Of a DNA stretch of 64,000 bases, positions 26,757 through 35,258 are shown one piece after another. Position 1 is the stretch's first letter; each line of letters begins with the position of its first letter. The notes under the pieces are model-generated. The model was given only the letters and a program-made list of their open reading frames with translations, searched no databases and was not told the origin of the DNA. Both the position numbers and the translations under genes were made by a program. The stretch is from the NCBI GenBank assembly GCA_965277345.1, contig CBDICI010000004.1, forward strand, positions 310,001 to 374,000, given 5' to 3'. The stretch comes from CAIOYC01 sp965277345 (lineage in GTDB: Bacteria; Pseudomonadota; Alphaproteobacteria; Caulobacterales; Caulobacteraceae).

Positions 26757-28860
26757 CCTCGCCCCTTCGCGCCTCAATCTCAGCGGCGTGCCCTCGTTCG
26801 GGGAGGCGCGGGGCTGGCTGCTGCGGGGCGAGGTGGGGCTGGCGCTCGGCGTCATCGGCATTGTGCTCCTGCTCGTGCTGCCGGTGCCGGCCTTCCTGAT
26901 CGACTTCCTGCTGGCCATGTCGCTGACCGCGGCGGTGCTGATCCTGATGACCTCCCTGCTGATCAAGAAGCCGCTGGAGTTCACCGCCTTTCCCACCGTG
27001 CTGCTGGTCACCACCCTCTATCGGCTGGGCCTCAACCTCGCCTCCACCCGGCTGATCCTCACGCATGGGCACGAGGGCGGCGATCCGGCGGGGCAGGTGA
27101 TCCAGGCCTTCGGCAAGCTGATGATGGGCGGCAACTTCATCATCGGCGTGATCGTCTTCATCATCCTGGTGATCGTCAACTTCGTGGTCATCACCAAGGG
27201 CTCCACCCGCATCGCCGAGGTGGCGGCGCGCTTCACCCTCGACGCCATGCCCGGCAAGCAGATGGCCATCGACGCCGACCTCTCCTCCGGTCTGATCGAC
27301 GACAAGCAGGCCAAGCTGCGCCGGAAGGAACTGGAGCAGGAGTCGACCTTCTTCGGGGCCATGGACGGCGCCTCCAAGTTCGTGCGCGGCGATGCGGTGG
27401 CGGGCCTGATCATCACCGCCATCAACATCGTCGGCGGCATGTTGATCGGCCTCCTGCAGCACCACATCACGCTGGAGCAGGCGGCCTCCTCCTATACCGT
27501 GCTCACCATCGGCGAGGGCCTGGTCAGCCAGGTGCCGGCCCTGGTCATCTCCATCGCCGCCGGCTTCCTCGTCTCCAAGGCGGGGGTGGAGGGCTCGGCG
27601 GACAAGGCGCTGGTCACCCAGCTCGCCACCAACCCCGTTTCGCTCGGCATGGTCTCGGCGGCGGCGGGGGTGGTGGGGATCATGCCGGGGATGCCGCTGA
27701 TCCCCTTCGCCGCCATTGCGCTCGGGGCCGGAGCCCTGGCCTGGCGCTCGGCCAAGGCGCCGGGCCGCCTCGCCGCCAGCGACGCCGCCACCGCCGCGGC
27801 CGACGCCGCCGCCAGGCCGGTGGAGGACGAGCCGATCGCCACCGCCCTGGCCATCGACGAGGTGAAGATCGAGCTGGGCTATGGCCTGCTCGGCCTCATC
27901 AACGATCTCGACGGGCGCAAGCTCACCGACCAGATCAAGGCGCTGCGCCGCACGCTCGCCGCCGACTACGGCTTCGTCATGCCGAGCGTGCGCATCCTCG
28001 ACAACATGCGCCTGCCCAATCAGGGCTACCGGCTGGTGATCAAGGAGATGGAGGCCGGCAAGGGCGAGGTGCGCACCGGGCACCTGATGGCCATGGACCC
28101 GCGCGGCGGCCAGATCCTGCTGCCCGGCGAACACACCAAGGAGCCCGCCTTCGGCCTGCCCGCCACCTGGATCGACGAGGGCCTGCGCGACGAGGCGGCC
28201 TTCCGCGGCTATACCGTGGTCGATCCCGCCACCGTCCTCACCACCCACCTGACCGAGGTCTTGAAGGACAACATGTCGGACCTGCTCTCCTATGCGGAGG
28301 TGCAGAAGCTGGTGAAGGAGCTGCCGCCCGAGCAGAAGAAGCTGTGGGACGATCTGGTGCCCACCGTCACCTCCGCCACCACGGTGCAGCGCGTGCTGCA
28401 GGCGCTGCTGAAGGAGCGGGTGTCGATCCGCGACCTGGCGGCGATCCTGGAGGGCGTCGGTGAGGCCGCGCCGCACACCCCGGGCGTGACCCAGCTGGTG
28501 GAGCACGTGCGCCAGCGCCTGGCCCGGCAGCTGTGCTGGCAAAACCGCTCCGACGACGGCGCGGTGCCCATCGTCTCGCTGTCGCCGGAATGGGAGCACG
28601 CCTTCGCCGAGGCGCTGATCGGACCGGGCGAGGACAAGCAGCTGGCGCTGGCCCCCTCGCGCCTGCAGGACTTCATCCGCGGTGTGCGCGACGCCTTCGA
28701 CCGCGCGGCCCAGAACGGCGAGACCGGCGTCCTGCTCACCTCCGCCCCCATCCGCCCCTACGTCCGCTCCATCATCGAACGCTTCCGCGGCCAGACCGTG
28801 GTGATGAGCCAGAACGAAATCCACCCCAGAGCCCGCCTGAAGACGGTGGGCGTGGTGTAG
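26749..28860 (+). CDS. flhA: Flagellar export gate protein FlhA
   Basis: FlhA is the large gate subunit of the flagellar type III export apparatus. The 703-residue protein has eight predicted membrane helices in the first 330 residues. The conserved FHIPEP-type loop region includes FPTVLLVTTLYRLGLNLAST and IVNFVVITKGSTRIAEVAAR, followed by DAMPGKQMAIDADLSSGLID. A C-terminal cytosolic domain (about 350-703) docks substrates and chaperones. The ATG overlaps the beta-lactamase gene by 8 nt. Confidence 0.97.
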   Translation: MADLAPSRLNLSGVPSFGEARGWLLRGEVGLALGVIGIVLLLVLPVPAFLIDFLLAMSLTAAVLILMTSLLIKKPLEFTAFPTVLLVTTLYRLGLNLASTRLILTHGHEGGDPAGQVIQAFGKLMMGGNFIIGVIVFIILVIVNFVVITKGSTRIAEVAARFTLDAMPGKQMAIDADLSSGLIDDKQAKLRRKELEQESTFFGAMDGASKFVRGDAVAGLIITAINIVGGMLIGLLQHHITLEQAASSYTVLTIGEGLVSQVPALVISIAAGFLVSKAGVEGSADKALVTQLATNPVSLGMVSAAAGVVGIMPGMPLIPFAAIALGAGALAWRSAKAPGRLAASDAATAAADAAARPVEDEPIATALAIDEVKIELGYGLLGLINDLDGRKLTDQIKALRRTLAADYGFVMPSVRILDNMRLPNQGYRLVIKEMEAGKGEVRTGHLMAMDPRGGQILLPGEHTKEPAFGLPATWIDEGLRDEAAFRGYTVVDPATVLTTHLTEVLKDNMSDLLSYAEVQKLVKELPPEQKKLWDDLVPTVTSATTVQRVLQALLKERVSIRDLAAILEGVGEAAPHTPGVTQLVEHVRQRLARQLCWQNRSDDGAVPIVSLSPEWEHAFAEALIGPGEDKQLALAPSRLQDFIRGVRDAFDRAAQNGETGVLLTSAPIRPYVRSIIERFRGQTVVMSQNEIHPRARLKTVGVV

Positions 28861-28914
28861 GCGAATGGCGCGGAGGACGGCCGACCTCAAGCCGTGGGGA
28901 AAACCCAACGATCA

Positions 28915-29712
28915 TCACATCGCGGTAGAGAACGGCTCGGCCACCGTGCCGTAGCCGGCGTCTGGCGGGAGCAGCAGGTAGCGCTCCCCGCCCCGCACCT
29001 CGACCCGGGGCTCGACGATCACCGGCGGCCGGGCGTGGGCGGCGGCGATGGCGTGGTCCGCCCCCTCCGACTCGGCCAGAAGCTGCAGGTTCATCCGCGT
29101 CGGGAAGATGATCTTGCGCTCGCCCGCCTGCGCCATGCGGATCGCCTCGCCCGGCGCGATCCATTCCGCATCGACGGTCTCATAGCCGTCGCAGACCGCG
29201 AACTGGTCCTCGGGCGCGGTGGCGATGAAGAACCAGGTATCGAAGCGCTTGGGCATCATCCGGGGCGTGATCCAGCGCGCGAAGGGGGCCATGGCCTCGA
29301 GATCGAGCTGCACCTCGAGGCCGCGCACCAGGTCGATGAAGGGCAGTTCGCCCCTGGCGATGCGTTCGCGTTCGGCCGCCGCCTGCTCCACCGCCCTCCA
29401 CGACGCGCCGCCCTGGTCGCGGGCCAGCAGCACGCCCGACTCCTCGAAGGCTTCGCGCAGCGCGGCGATGCGCAGGTGACGCTCCTGCGCCGGATGGGCG
29501 TCCCAGCCGCGGCAGAGCCCGGCCCAGGCGGGGTCGCCGTCGCCCGCCTCGATCTTGCCGCCCGGGAACACCAGGGCGCCGGAGGCGAAGTCGATCTGGT
29601 GGTGGCGCTTGACCATCAGCACCTCGAACGCGGGCGCGTCGCGGACCAGCAGGATGGTGGCGGCAGGGAGGGCAGGCGCGGGGACTGGAGCGGGAGCGGG
29701 GCTATCGGTCAT
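28915..29712 (-). CDS. Nudix hydrolase family protein
   Basis: A 265-residue cytoplasmic Nudix protein. The Nudix box is stretched: VFPGGKIEAGD (about residues 48-58) is separated by about 20 residues from the helix RIAALREAFEESGVLL. That spacing resembles the NUDT19-like/CoA-hydrolase branch more than the canonical 23-residue box. Substrate unknown. The RHHQIDFASGAL and RFDTWFFIA stretches fit the same group. Convergent with flhA, 54 bp apart. Confidence 0.88.
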   Translation of the reverse strand: MTDSPAPAPVPAPALPAATILLVRDAPAFEVLMVKRHHQIDFASGALVFPGGKIEAGDGDPAWAGLCRGWDAHPAQERHLRIAALREAFEESGVLLARDQGGASWRAVEQAAAERERIARGELPFIDLVRGLEVQLDLEAMAPFARWITPRMMPKRFDTWFFIATAPEDQFAVCDGYETVDAEWIAPGEAIRMAQAGERKIIFPTRMNLQLLAESEGADHAIAAAHARPPVIVEPRVEVRGGERYLLLPPDAGYGTVAEPFSTAM

Positions 29713-30056
29713 CGGCCTATGGTGGCCCGCCTTACCCTGCGGCGCCTAGTATGGATCGCAGGATAACGGCATCCCGGCCAATATGGATACACTCGTTGTT
29801 TTAATGTTGAACGTCCAGGAAATGCTGGACTCGTTGGACTGTCCAACTCTTCCCGCTTTTTCATTCCGTATCAATGCATTGACCATTGGACACATGTCCA
29901 GCGCTGTCTCGCTGTTCATGGGACGCTTGAACCATACACCGTCCGGAACGGCTGATGGACAAGTTTCACACCTCATGGGCGCGGCGGCCGTGAGTCTGCC
30001 CCGAAGCGATGCCGGGCGGTGGTGGTGGGGCGCCGGCTCTGCCGTATGCGACCGGA
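29713..30056. other. Intergenic region with three TGGAC palindromes
   Basis: No convincing gene was found in these 344 bp; open frames on either strand lack family resemblance and good ribosome sites. The region is less GC-rich than its neighbours and contains three inverted repeats of the same half-site: GTCCA-N8-TGGAC (29813-29830), TTGGAC-T-GTCCAA (29834-29846), and TGGACA-CA-TGTCCA (29887-29900), plus a lone TGGAC at 29956. It lies upstream of the Nudix gene and downstream of the retropepsin gene, so it could be an operator region for the Nudix gene or mark an unrecognised small RNA. Confidence 0.5.
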
Positions 30057-31016
30057 TCAGCGCTCCTGCACGACCGGGGTGGAGTCGAGATTGAATACCG
30101 GCCCAGAAACGTAGGTGAAGTAGAGCTTGCGCTGGCTTGCCGCGACATAGACGTGATGGGACGTGAAGAAGTCCAAGCCCATCAGCATGTCCACGCGCGG
30201 CAGGTCGAGGTTGGCGAACTTGAGGCGTGTATTCTTGATCTCCTCGCCGCCGATCTTGAAGCTGGCTATGGGCGCAACATAGGTCTGGATCCTGCGAGAG
30301 CCGATCCCCTGCGAATGACCGACCAGGGCTACGCCCGGGCCGCCCGGTAGAAGACCCAGCCGGGCCGCGGCGTCGGTAGACATGACCGAAGCGGCGGCGC
30401 CGGTATCGAACAGGGCGCGCAGCCTCACGCCATTGACTTCGACCGTTCCGATGATCTCCGGCTGATCTTGGCCAAGGCCGGTGATGTCCATGCTGCCGAA
30501 CCCCTTGTCCGGCGCCCAGTAGGCGAGGGCCGCGCCGCCGCAGCCCTCCGCACGGATAAGGCGGATCACCTTACCCTGCAGGTCGAACTCGGCGTCCACC
30601 GTGGCCATCACGTTTTCGCCCAGCACGCCGGCCGCGCCGGCCTCCAGGCGGTTCTCAAACACCAGGAACCGCACGTCGGGAATGTCTCGTCCGGCGAAAT
30701 AGACCTTGTCGGCGGTGGCGATGTAGGTGTTGGTCGCCCCGCCCACACCCTCGATCCTCAGGTACGGCGCTGGCTCCATACTGATCTTCATGCGCTCCGC
30801 CACCGGCAGGGAAAGCATACTGGTCGCCGCGCCGGTATCGACAACGAACACGACATCGACGCCGTTGATCTTCGCCGGAGTCAGCGCACGCGAGCCGACG
30901 ACGCTGACGGGCAGTTCAACCAGCTTATGCAGCATACACCCCGCCGCCAGCGCCGGCACGGCCAGCAAGCTCAGCGCTACGCCTGACAGGAGTGATGATA
31001 ACCCGATGCGCCCCAC
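30057..31016 (-). CDS. Exported double retropepsin-like aspartyl protease
   Basis: A 319-residue protein with a signal peptide (about residues 1-25, LLAVPALAAG). Two tandem retropepsin-like domains each carry an aspartyl-protease signature: VVDTGAAT (Asp60) and LFDTGAAA (Asp204). Having both catalytic Asp residues in one chain suggests an internal pseudo-dimer, like pepsin but built from retropepsin modules. Other marks are VLGENVM and MLMGLDFF after each domain. The substrate is unknown. Translation starts at GTG 31016, with GGGAGG 6 nt upstream. Same strand as the DUF2336 gene upstream (72-bp gap). Confidence 0.85.
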   Translation of the reverse strand: MGRIGLSSLLSGVALSLLAVPALAAGCMLHKLVELPVSVVGSRALTPAKINGVDVVFVVDTGAATSMLSLPVAERMKISMEPAPYLRIEGVGGATNTYIATADKVYFAGRDIPDVRFLVFENRLEAGAAGVLGENVMATVDAEFDLQGKVIRLIRAEGCGGAALAYWAPDKGFGSMDITGLGQDQPEIIGTVEVNGVRLRALFDTGAAASVMSTDAAARLGLLPGGPGVALVGHSQGIGSRRIQTYVAPIASFKIGGEEIKNTRLKFANLDLPRVDMLMGLDFFTSHHVYVAASQRKLYFTYVSGPVFNLDSTPVVQER

Positions 31017-31088
31017 CTCGACCTCCCAAGATCATTTTGGGAAGCGTAACCGAGACCTTGGGTTGTTTTATTTCTGAGCTGATACGTC

Positions 31089-32237
31089 TCAGGCGGTGGC
31101 GAGGTCGGGGGTTTGCCGGTGGGGGGCGCGGGGCGAGAGGCGGTCCATCTTGTCCAGCAGGTATTCGGTGTCGTCCTTGGCGCCGCCGGCGGACTGGGTG
31201 AGGAAGCGCTCCAGCATCCGCTCCTGCAGGCGCGCCACGCTCAGGGTCGAGCCCTCGGCCTGCAGGGCGTGGAAGGTGTCGATCCCGGCGCGGAAGGCGG
31301 GGAACAGGCGCTGGGGCAGCGCCGCCCGCTCGTAAATGGCGCGAAGGCCGAGGGGGCCGGCGTCGTGCACCATCAGCCAGATGCGGTGATGCGGTACGCC
31401 GGTGCGCTCCGCCAGCGCCCATTCGAAGAAGGCCATGTGGCCGTGCGCCAGGGCGCGCAGCATCAGCGAGGGGGTGAGCCGCTCCTGCTTGTGTAGGTGG
31501 GCGCAGAAGGCCTTGAGGTCGGCGGTGCGCCCGGCCTGGTCCACCAGATCGAGCGTCGCCCGCTCCTTGGCGCCCAGCGCGATGGTCAGCGCGGTTTCGG
31601 GCGAGAGCTTGTGGTGATCCACCAGATGGGCGCGGATGCTGTCGGAGACGATGTCCACCAGCCGCTCGGAGATCGAGATCGGCAGGATCTTGCGATAGGC
31701 GATGGCGGTGGTGATCGCCTCTGCCTTGGCGAATCGGTCGATGGCCGTGCGCAGGCTGCGCTCGGAAAAGGTGGCGTTGTCGTTGGCGACGGCGATCTTC
31801 ACCGCCTCCTCGCAGCCGCGCTCCACCAGGGCGCCGGTGACCATTTCGGACAGGGCGTCGCGGCGGGCCAGCGCCACCTGTTTCAGGCTGGAGGTGGCGC
31901 GGGCGATGCCGATCAGGTCCTCGTCGGTGAAGGCCGGGGAGTGGGTGATGATGGGCGTCGCCACCGATTCCACGTCCGCCGCCAGCTTCAGGGCGATGTC
32001 GCGCGGCAGCTCGGGCGAGTTGCGCAGGGTCACCGCCAGGGCCCGGCGCACCAGTTCCGCCGCGTCCTCGGCCATCATGCGCAGGATGTCCTGGGCGGCG
32101 GCGCGGTCGTCCCCGTCCAGGCCCCGGTCGATGCGGCGGCAGATCTTGTGGGCGGCCGAGGCGCGCTCGTCCTCGGTCTGGCCACGCACCAGGGTGCGGA
32201 TGTCCGCCTCGGTCAGCGCAGCGCGTGTGGTGGTCAT
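31089..32237 (-). CDS. DUF2336 domain protein (second copy)
   Basis: A 382-residue all-helical cytoplasmic protein paralogous to the one at 989-2122. The shared pattern includes SPAFTDEDLIGIARATSSL against SPVLSDPDLIQLLVMATLE, and DDRAAAQDILRMMAEDAAELV at the start. Function unknown. It ends in a short tail. A TTAA-N7-TTTACC element 53 bp before the ATG resembles a CtrA box. The downstream retropepsin gene is on the same strand. Confidence 0.82.
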   Translation of the reverse strand: MTTTRAALTEADIRTLVRGQTEDERASAAHKICRRIDRGLDGDDRAAAQDILRMMAEDAAELVRRALAVTLRNSPELPRDIALKLAADVESVATPIITHSPAFTDEDLIGIARATSSLKQVALARRDALSEMVTGALVERGCEEAVKIAVANDNATFSERSLRTAIDRFAKAEAITTAIAYRKILPISISERLVDIVSDSIRAHLVDHHKLSPETALTIALGAKERATLDLVDQAGRTADLKAFCAHLHKQERLTPSLMLRALAHGHMAFFEWALAERTGVPHHRIWLMVHDAGPLGLRAIYERAALPQRLFPAFRAGIDTFHALQAEGSTLSVARLQERMLERFLTQSAGGAKDDTEYLLDKMDRLSPRAPHRQTPDLATA

Positions 32238-32289
32238 GCATCCCCCGCGGACGTCCGCATCAGTAATCCTGACCCTGCGCCCGGCGTGC

Positions 32290-32306
32290 TTAATGGCGGG
32301 TTTACC
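32290..32306. promoter_or_regulatory. CtrA-like box upstream of the DUF2336 gene
   Basis: TTAA-TGGCGGG-TTTACC has the CtrA spacing (N7) and differs from the fliF box only in the spacer and downstream bases. It lies between the leftward DUF2336 gene and the rightward CoA-transferase gene and could act on either. Candidate only. Confidence 0.35.
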
Positions 32307-32356
32307 CGCGGGCGCGCCCAGCCCAGAGTGGGCGTCAAAAATGTCGTGGGGATTGG

Positions 32357-33550
32357 ATGCTCAAGGGTCTCAGGGTCGTCGAACTGGCCACCTATATCGC
32401 CGCGCCCGGCGCCGCGGGCATCCTGGCCGACTGGGGCGCGGAGGTGATCAAGGTGGAGAGCCCGAGGGGCGATCCGATCCGCCACTTCTTCAGCGACCTC
32501 GGCGAGGAGTTCACCACCAACGCCGTGTTCGAGATGGACAATCGGGGCAAGCGCGGCGTGGCGCTGGACATCGCCCGGCCGGAGGGACGCGGGGCGCTGC
32601 TGCGGCTGATCCGCGCCGCCGACGTCTTCCTCACCAACACCCGCCCCGGCGCGCTAAAGCGGGCGCGGCTGGATCACGACACCCTGAAGGCGGAGAACCC
32701 GCGGCTGATCTATTGCAGCGTCACCGGCTATGGCCTGGAGGGGCCGGAGGTGGATCGGCCGGGCTTCGACCTCGCCGCCTTTTGGGCGCGGGCGGGCGTG
32801 GCCGGCCTGACCATTCCCAAGGGCTATGAGCCGTTCCCGATCCGCACCGGCATGGGCGACCATGTGACCTCGCTCGCCACCGTCTCCGCCATCCTGGCCG
32901 CACTGTTCGAGCGGGGACGGACCGGCGAGGGGCGGCTGGTGGAGACCAGTCTGCTGCGAGCCGGCGTCTATTCGGTCTCCTCCGACCTGGCCATCCAGCT
33001 GCGCTATGGCCGGGTGGCCTCGAACCGCACGCGCAAGGCGCAAATCGACCCGACCTCCAACTTCTTCAAGACCGGCGACGGGCGCTGGCTGGTGCTGGTC
33101 CCGCGGCAGGGCGGGCGCGACTGGCGCGACCTGGCCCGCGCGCTGGGTCGGCCCGAGATCATCGAGGACGAGCGCTTCGCCTCCCACGGCCAGCGACGCA
33201 AACACGCCGAGGCGCTGGTGGAGGCCTTCGACGCCGCCTTCGCCGCCGTGAGCTTTGAGGAGGCCGCCAAGGTGCTCGATGCGCACGATTTCGTCTGGGC
33301 CCCGGTGCAGACCGCCCGCGAACTGGCCGATGACGCGCAGGCGGAGGCGGCAGGCTGTTTCGTTCAGGCCAGCGACGCCCAGGGGCTACGCTTCCGCGCG
33401 CCCGCCACGCCGGCCCGCTTCCCCGGCGCCGCCACCGGTCCCACCGGCCCCGCCCCGACGCTGGGCCAACACACCGACGCAGTGCTGGCCGAGGCGGGCT
33501 ATGCGGCGGACGAGATCGCGGCCATGCGGCAAAGCGGAGCGGCGGCCTGA
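32357..33550 (+). CDS. Family III CoA-transferase (CaiB/BaiF type)
   Basis: A 397-residue cytoplasmic enzyme of the family III CoA-transferases, which move CoA between carboxylic acids. The family features are LKGLRVVELATYIAAPGAAG at the N-terminus, GADVIKVE-type ILADWGAEVIKVESPRGDP, TGYGLEGPEVDRPGFD, and the segment containing the catalytic Asp, GMGDHVTSLATVSAILAAL. Substrate cannot be deduced; the adjacent genes are not metabolic partners. It ends just before a palindromic repeat. Confidence 0.92.
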   Translation: MLKGLRVVELATYIAAPGAAGILADWGAEVIKVESPRGDPIRHFFSDLGEEFTTNAVFEMDNRGKRGVALDIARPEGRGALLRLIRAADVFLTNTRPGALKRARLDHDTLKAENPRLIYCSVTGYGLEGPEVDRPGFDLAAFWARAGVAGLTIPKGYEPFPIRTGMGDHVTSLATVSAILAALFERGRTGEGRLVETSLLRAGVYSVSSDLAIQLRYGRVASNRTRKAQIDPTSNFFKTGDGRWLVLVPRQGGRDWRDLARALGRPEIIEDERFASHGQRRKHAEALVEAFDAAFAAVSFEEAAKVLDAHDFVWAPVQTARELADDAQAEAAGCFVQASDAQGLRFRAPATPARFPGAATGPTGPAPTLGQHTDAVLAEAGYAADEIAAMRQSGAAA

Positions 33551-33695
33551 CCCTCCTCCCCTGCGCGGCGGGGGAGGTGGCGCGGCGCGAATACGCGCCG
33601 TGACGGAGGGGGCTGCATGACGCTGACCTGAGAGGGCGCCGCCGCCCCCTCCACCACCTTTCAGGTGGTCCCCCTCCCCCACGCTGAGGGGAAGG
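33551..33695. repeat. Palindromic repeat (CCTCCTCCCC...GGGGGAGG family)
   Basis: A 145-bp imperfect palindrome that fills the space between the convergent CoA-transferase and transglycosylase genes. It shares blocks GGGGGAGGTGGCGCGGCGCGAA, TGTGACGGAGG-like and GCCGCCCCCTCCACC with the element inside queA (35591-35731), so the two are copies of one family. Confidence 0.8.
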
Positions 33696-33698
33696 AGA

Positions 33699-34511
33699 TC
33701 AAGTTCCCCCCTGGCCCCGCGCCTTGGCGAAGGCTTCCATCATCTGCGAGGCCATCAGGCTGGACAGGGGCGATTTGGAGGTCTGGTCGTCCGGCGCGCT
33801 CAGGATAAACTGCATTAGCAGGGTCTGTTCGCGCAGCCGCTCCAGCCGCCCGGCGCCCGCATACTGGGTGAAAGCGGCCTGGCCGGGGTCGTTCTGCACC
33901 GTGGCGTCGCCGCCGGTCTTGCCGAGGTTGGCGTACACCTCCGACACCGTCAGCGCCCGGCCGCTCTGGTAGAACACCCCGTGGTTGGCCCCGGCCGCGT
34001 CGGGGAAGAGGTTGGCGGCCAGGGCGTTCGGTGTGGTCTGCGCCGCCTCGATCAGCCGCGCCGATCCCTGGGGCCCGAGGAAGTGGGCGGCATAGAGCTC
34101 TCCGCCGGTGGGTTCGCGCCCGGTGCGGCCACGCAGATAGGCGGCGGAGTCGGAAGCCAGCTCCCCCGCCATCAGCGCGGCGCAGTGCGGATCGTAGCGC
34201 AGGTCCATCACCGCCCGGCGCGCCTCGTCCCCGCCCGGCACATGCAGGCGACCATCATTGCCCTCGCTGATCAGGTCGGCGTAGCGAGCATAGCCGTGGG
34301 CCGCCCCGTGGCGCTTGATGGTAGAGAGCCAGGTCTGCTCGATGAACTGGAACAGGCCCGCGGCGCTGGAGCTCGGCGCCTTGGCCGAGGGGTCGAACCC
34401 GCTCTCACGCTTGGCGGTGCGCATCAGGAAGTTGAAATCGACGCCGGTGACCTGGGCGGCCTTGCGCACCGCCGCCTCCACGCCGCTCAGGGTGACCGCT
34501 GTGACCGCCAT
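33699..34511 (-). CDS. Lytic transglycosylase-like protein (PleA-like candidate)
   Basis: A 270-residue peptidoglycan-cleaving candidate. The SLT-type motif appears near the N-terminus: RTAKRESGFDPSAKA (catalytic Glu near residue 35), SSAAGLFQFIEQTWL, and later YAAHFLGPQGSARLIEAA. There is no signal peptide or membrane anchor, so export would need another route, for example the flagellar system. In Caulobacter the lytic transglycosylase homologue PleA is needed for polar pili and flagellum assembly, and this could be its counterpart. I cannot confirm orthology from memory. The C-terminal MEAFAKARGQ resembles flagellar rod-cap helpers. Confidence 0.8.
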   Translation of the reverse strand: MAVTAVTLSGVEAAVRKAAQVTGVDFNFLMRTAKRESGFDPSAKAPSSSAAGLFQFIEQTWLSTIKRHGAAHGYARYADLISEGNDGRLHVPGGDEARRAVMDLRYDPHCAALMAGELASDSAAYLRGRTGREPTGGELYAAHFLGPQGSARLIEAAQTTPNALAANLFPDAAGANHGVFYQSGRALTVSEVYANLGKTGGDATVQNDPGQAAFTQYAGAGRLERLREQTLLMQFILSAPDDQTSKSPLSSLMASQMMEAFAKARGQGGT

Positions 34512-34531
34512 GGGCAGGATTTGCCGGGCTT

Positions 34532-34551
34532 ATGGTTAACGCCCGGTTGAA
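34532..34551. promoter_or_regulatory. CtrA-type box between transglycosylase and cyclophilin genes
   Basis: On the leftward strand, GTTAACCATAAG contains the strong CtrA half-site TTAACCAT (34532-34539). On the rightward strand the same bases give TTAA-N7-TTGAA. A CCCGGCAA box (34521-34528, complement) is next to it. The box is only 21 bp before the transglycosylase ATG, so leftward use would need a leaderless transcript or a later start. Confidence 0.45.
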
Positions 34552-34654
34552 ATTGCCGATCAGGGCGCCGGTCATGGCTCGACACGGCCAAGGTGGCGAA
34601 GCCGCCCTATCCCCGCTACATAGCGGCGAACCCCGAGGAACCCCAAGGATCGCC

Positions 34655-35137
34655 ATGGCCGCCGACAATGCGAACGACACCGAAAACACCCTGATCATGC
34701 AGCTCGAAGGCGGGCCGGTGACCATCAAGCTGCGGCCCGACCTGGCCCCAGGGCATGTGGCGCGGATCAAGGAGCTGGCGCGCGAGGGCTTTTACGACGG
34801 CATCGTCTTTCACCGGGTGATTCCGGGCTTCATGGCCCAGGGCGGCGACCCCAAGGGCGTGGGTGTCGGCGGCTCGTCCAAGCCGAACCTGAAGGCGGAG
34901 TTCTCCAAGGAGCCGCACGTGCGCGGCGTCTGCTCCATGGCGCGCACCAACGATCCGAACTCGGCCAACAGCCAGTTCTTCATCTGCTTCGACGACGCCA
35001 CCTTCCTCGACGGCCAATACACCGTCTGGGGCGAGGTGGTGGACGGCATGGACCACGTGGACGCCCTGCCCAAGGGCGAACCGCCCCGCGCGCCGGGCAA
35101 GATCGTCTCCATGAAGGTGGCGGCGGACTCCGAATAG
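34655..35137 (+). CDS. ppiB: Peptidyl-prolyl cis-trans isomerase, cyclophilin type
   Basis: A 160-residue cytoplasmic cyclophilin that speeds proline isomerisation. The active-site motif is intact: FYDGIVFHRVIPGFMAQGGD, followed by SMARTNDPNSANSQFFICFD and FLDGQYTVWGEVVDGMD. I chose ATG 34655 after GGAACCCCAAGGA; no signal peptide. The next gene, queA, is 121 bp downstream beyond a palindromic repeat. Confidence 0.95.
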   Translation: MAADNANDTENTLIMQLEGGPVTIKLRPDLAPGHVARIKELAREGFYDGIVFHRVIPGFMAQGGDPKGVGVGGSSKPNLKAEFSKEPHVRGVCSMARTNDPNSANSQFFICFDDATFLDGQYTVWGEVVDGMDHVDALPKGEPPRAPGKIVSMKVAADSE

Positions 35138-35138
35138 A

Positions 35139-35240
35139 CTGTCATCCCGGCCAACGAGCGAAGCGCGGCCGAGCCGGGACCCAGCACTAACGCATCTGGG
35201 TCCCGGATAAGCCCTGCGGGCTTTCCGGGATGACAGGTTT
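35139..35240. repeat. Palindromic repeat TGTCATCCCGG...CCGGGATGACA
   Basis: Between ppiB and queA. Outer arms CTGTCATCCCGG and CCGGGATGACAG, inner GGGTCCCGG-type arms (CCGGGACCCAG against CTGGGTCCCGG). It is a common alphaproteobacterial intergenic repeat, distinct from the other families here. It may also act as a terminator for ppiB. Confidence 0.8.
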
Positions 35241-35258
35241 GGTATTAGCCCAGCGACC

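Noticed and set aside
26641..28908. 755-codon frame antisense to flhA
   Set aside because: It fully overlaps a conserved essential flagellar gene and has no family resemblance.
29783..30094. 103-codon frame on the + strand in the Nudix/retropepsin gap
   Set aside because: No ribosome site, shifting composition, and it overlaps the end of the retropepsin gene; a 76-codon frame on the other strand is no better.
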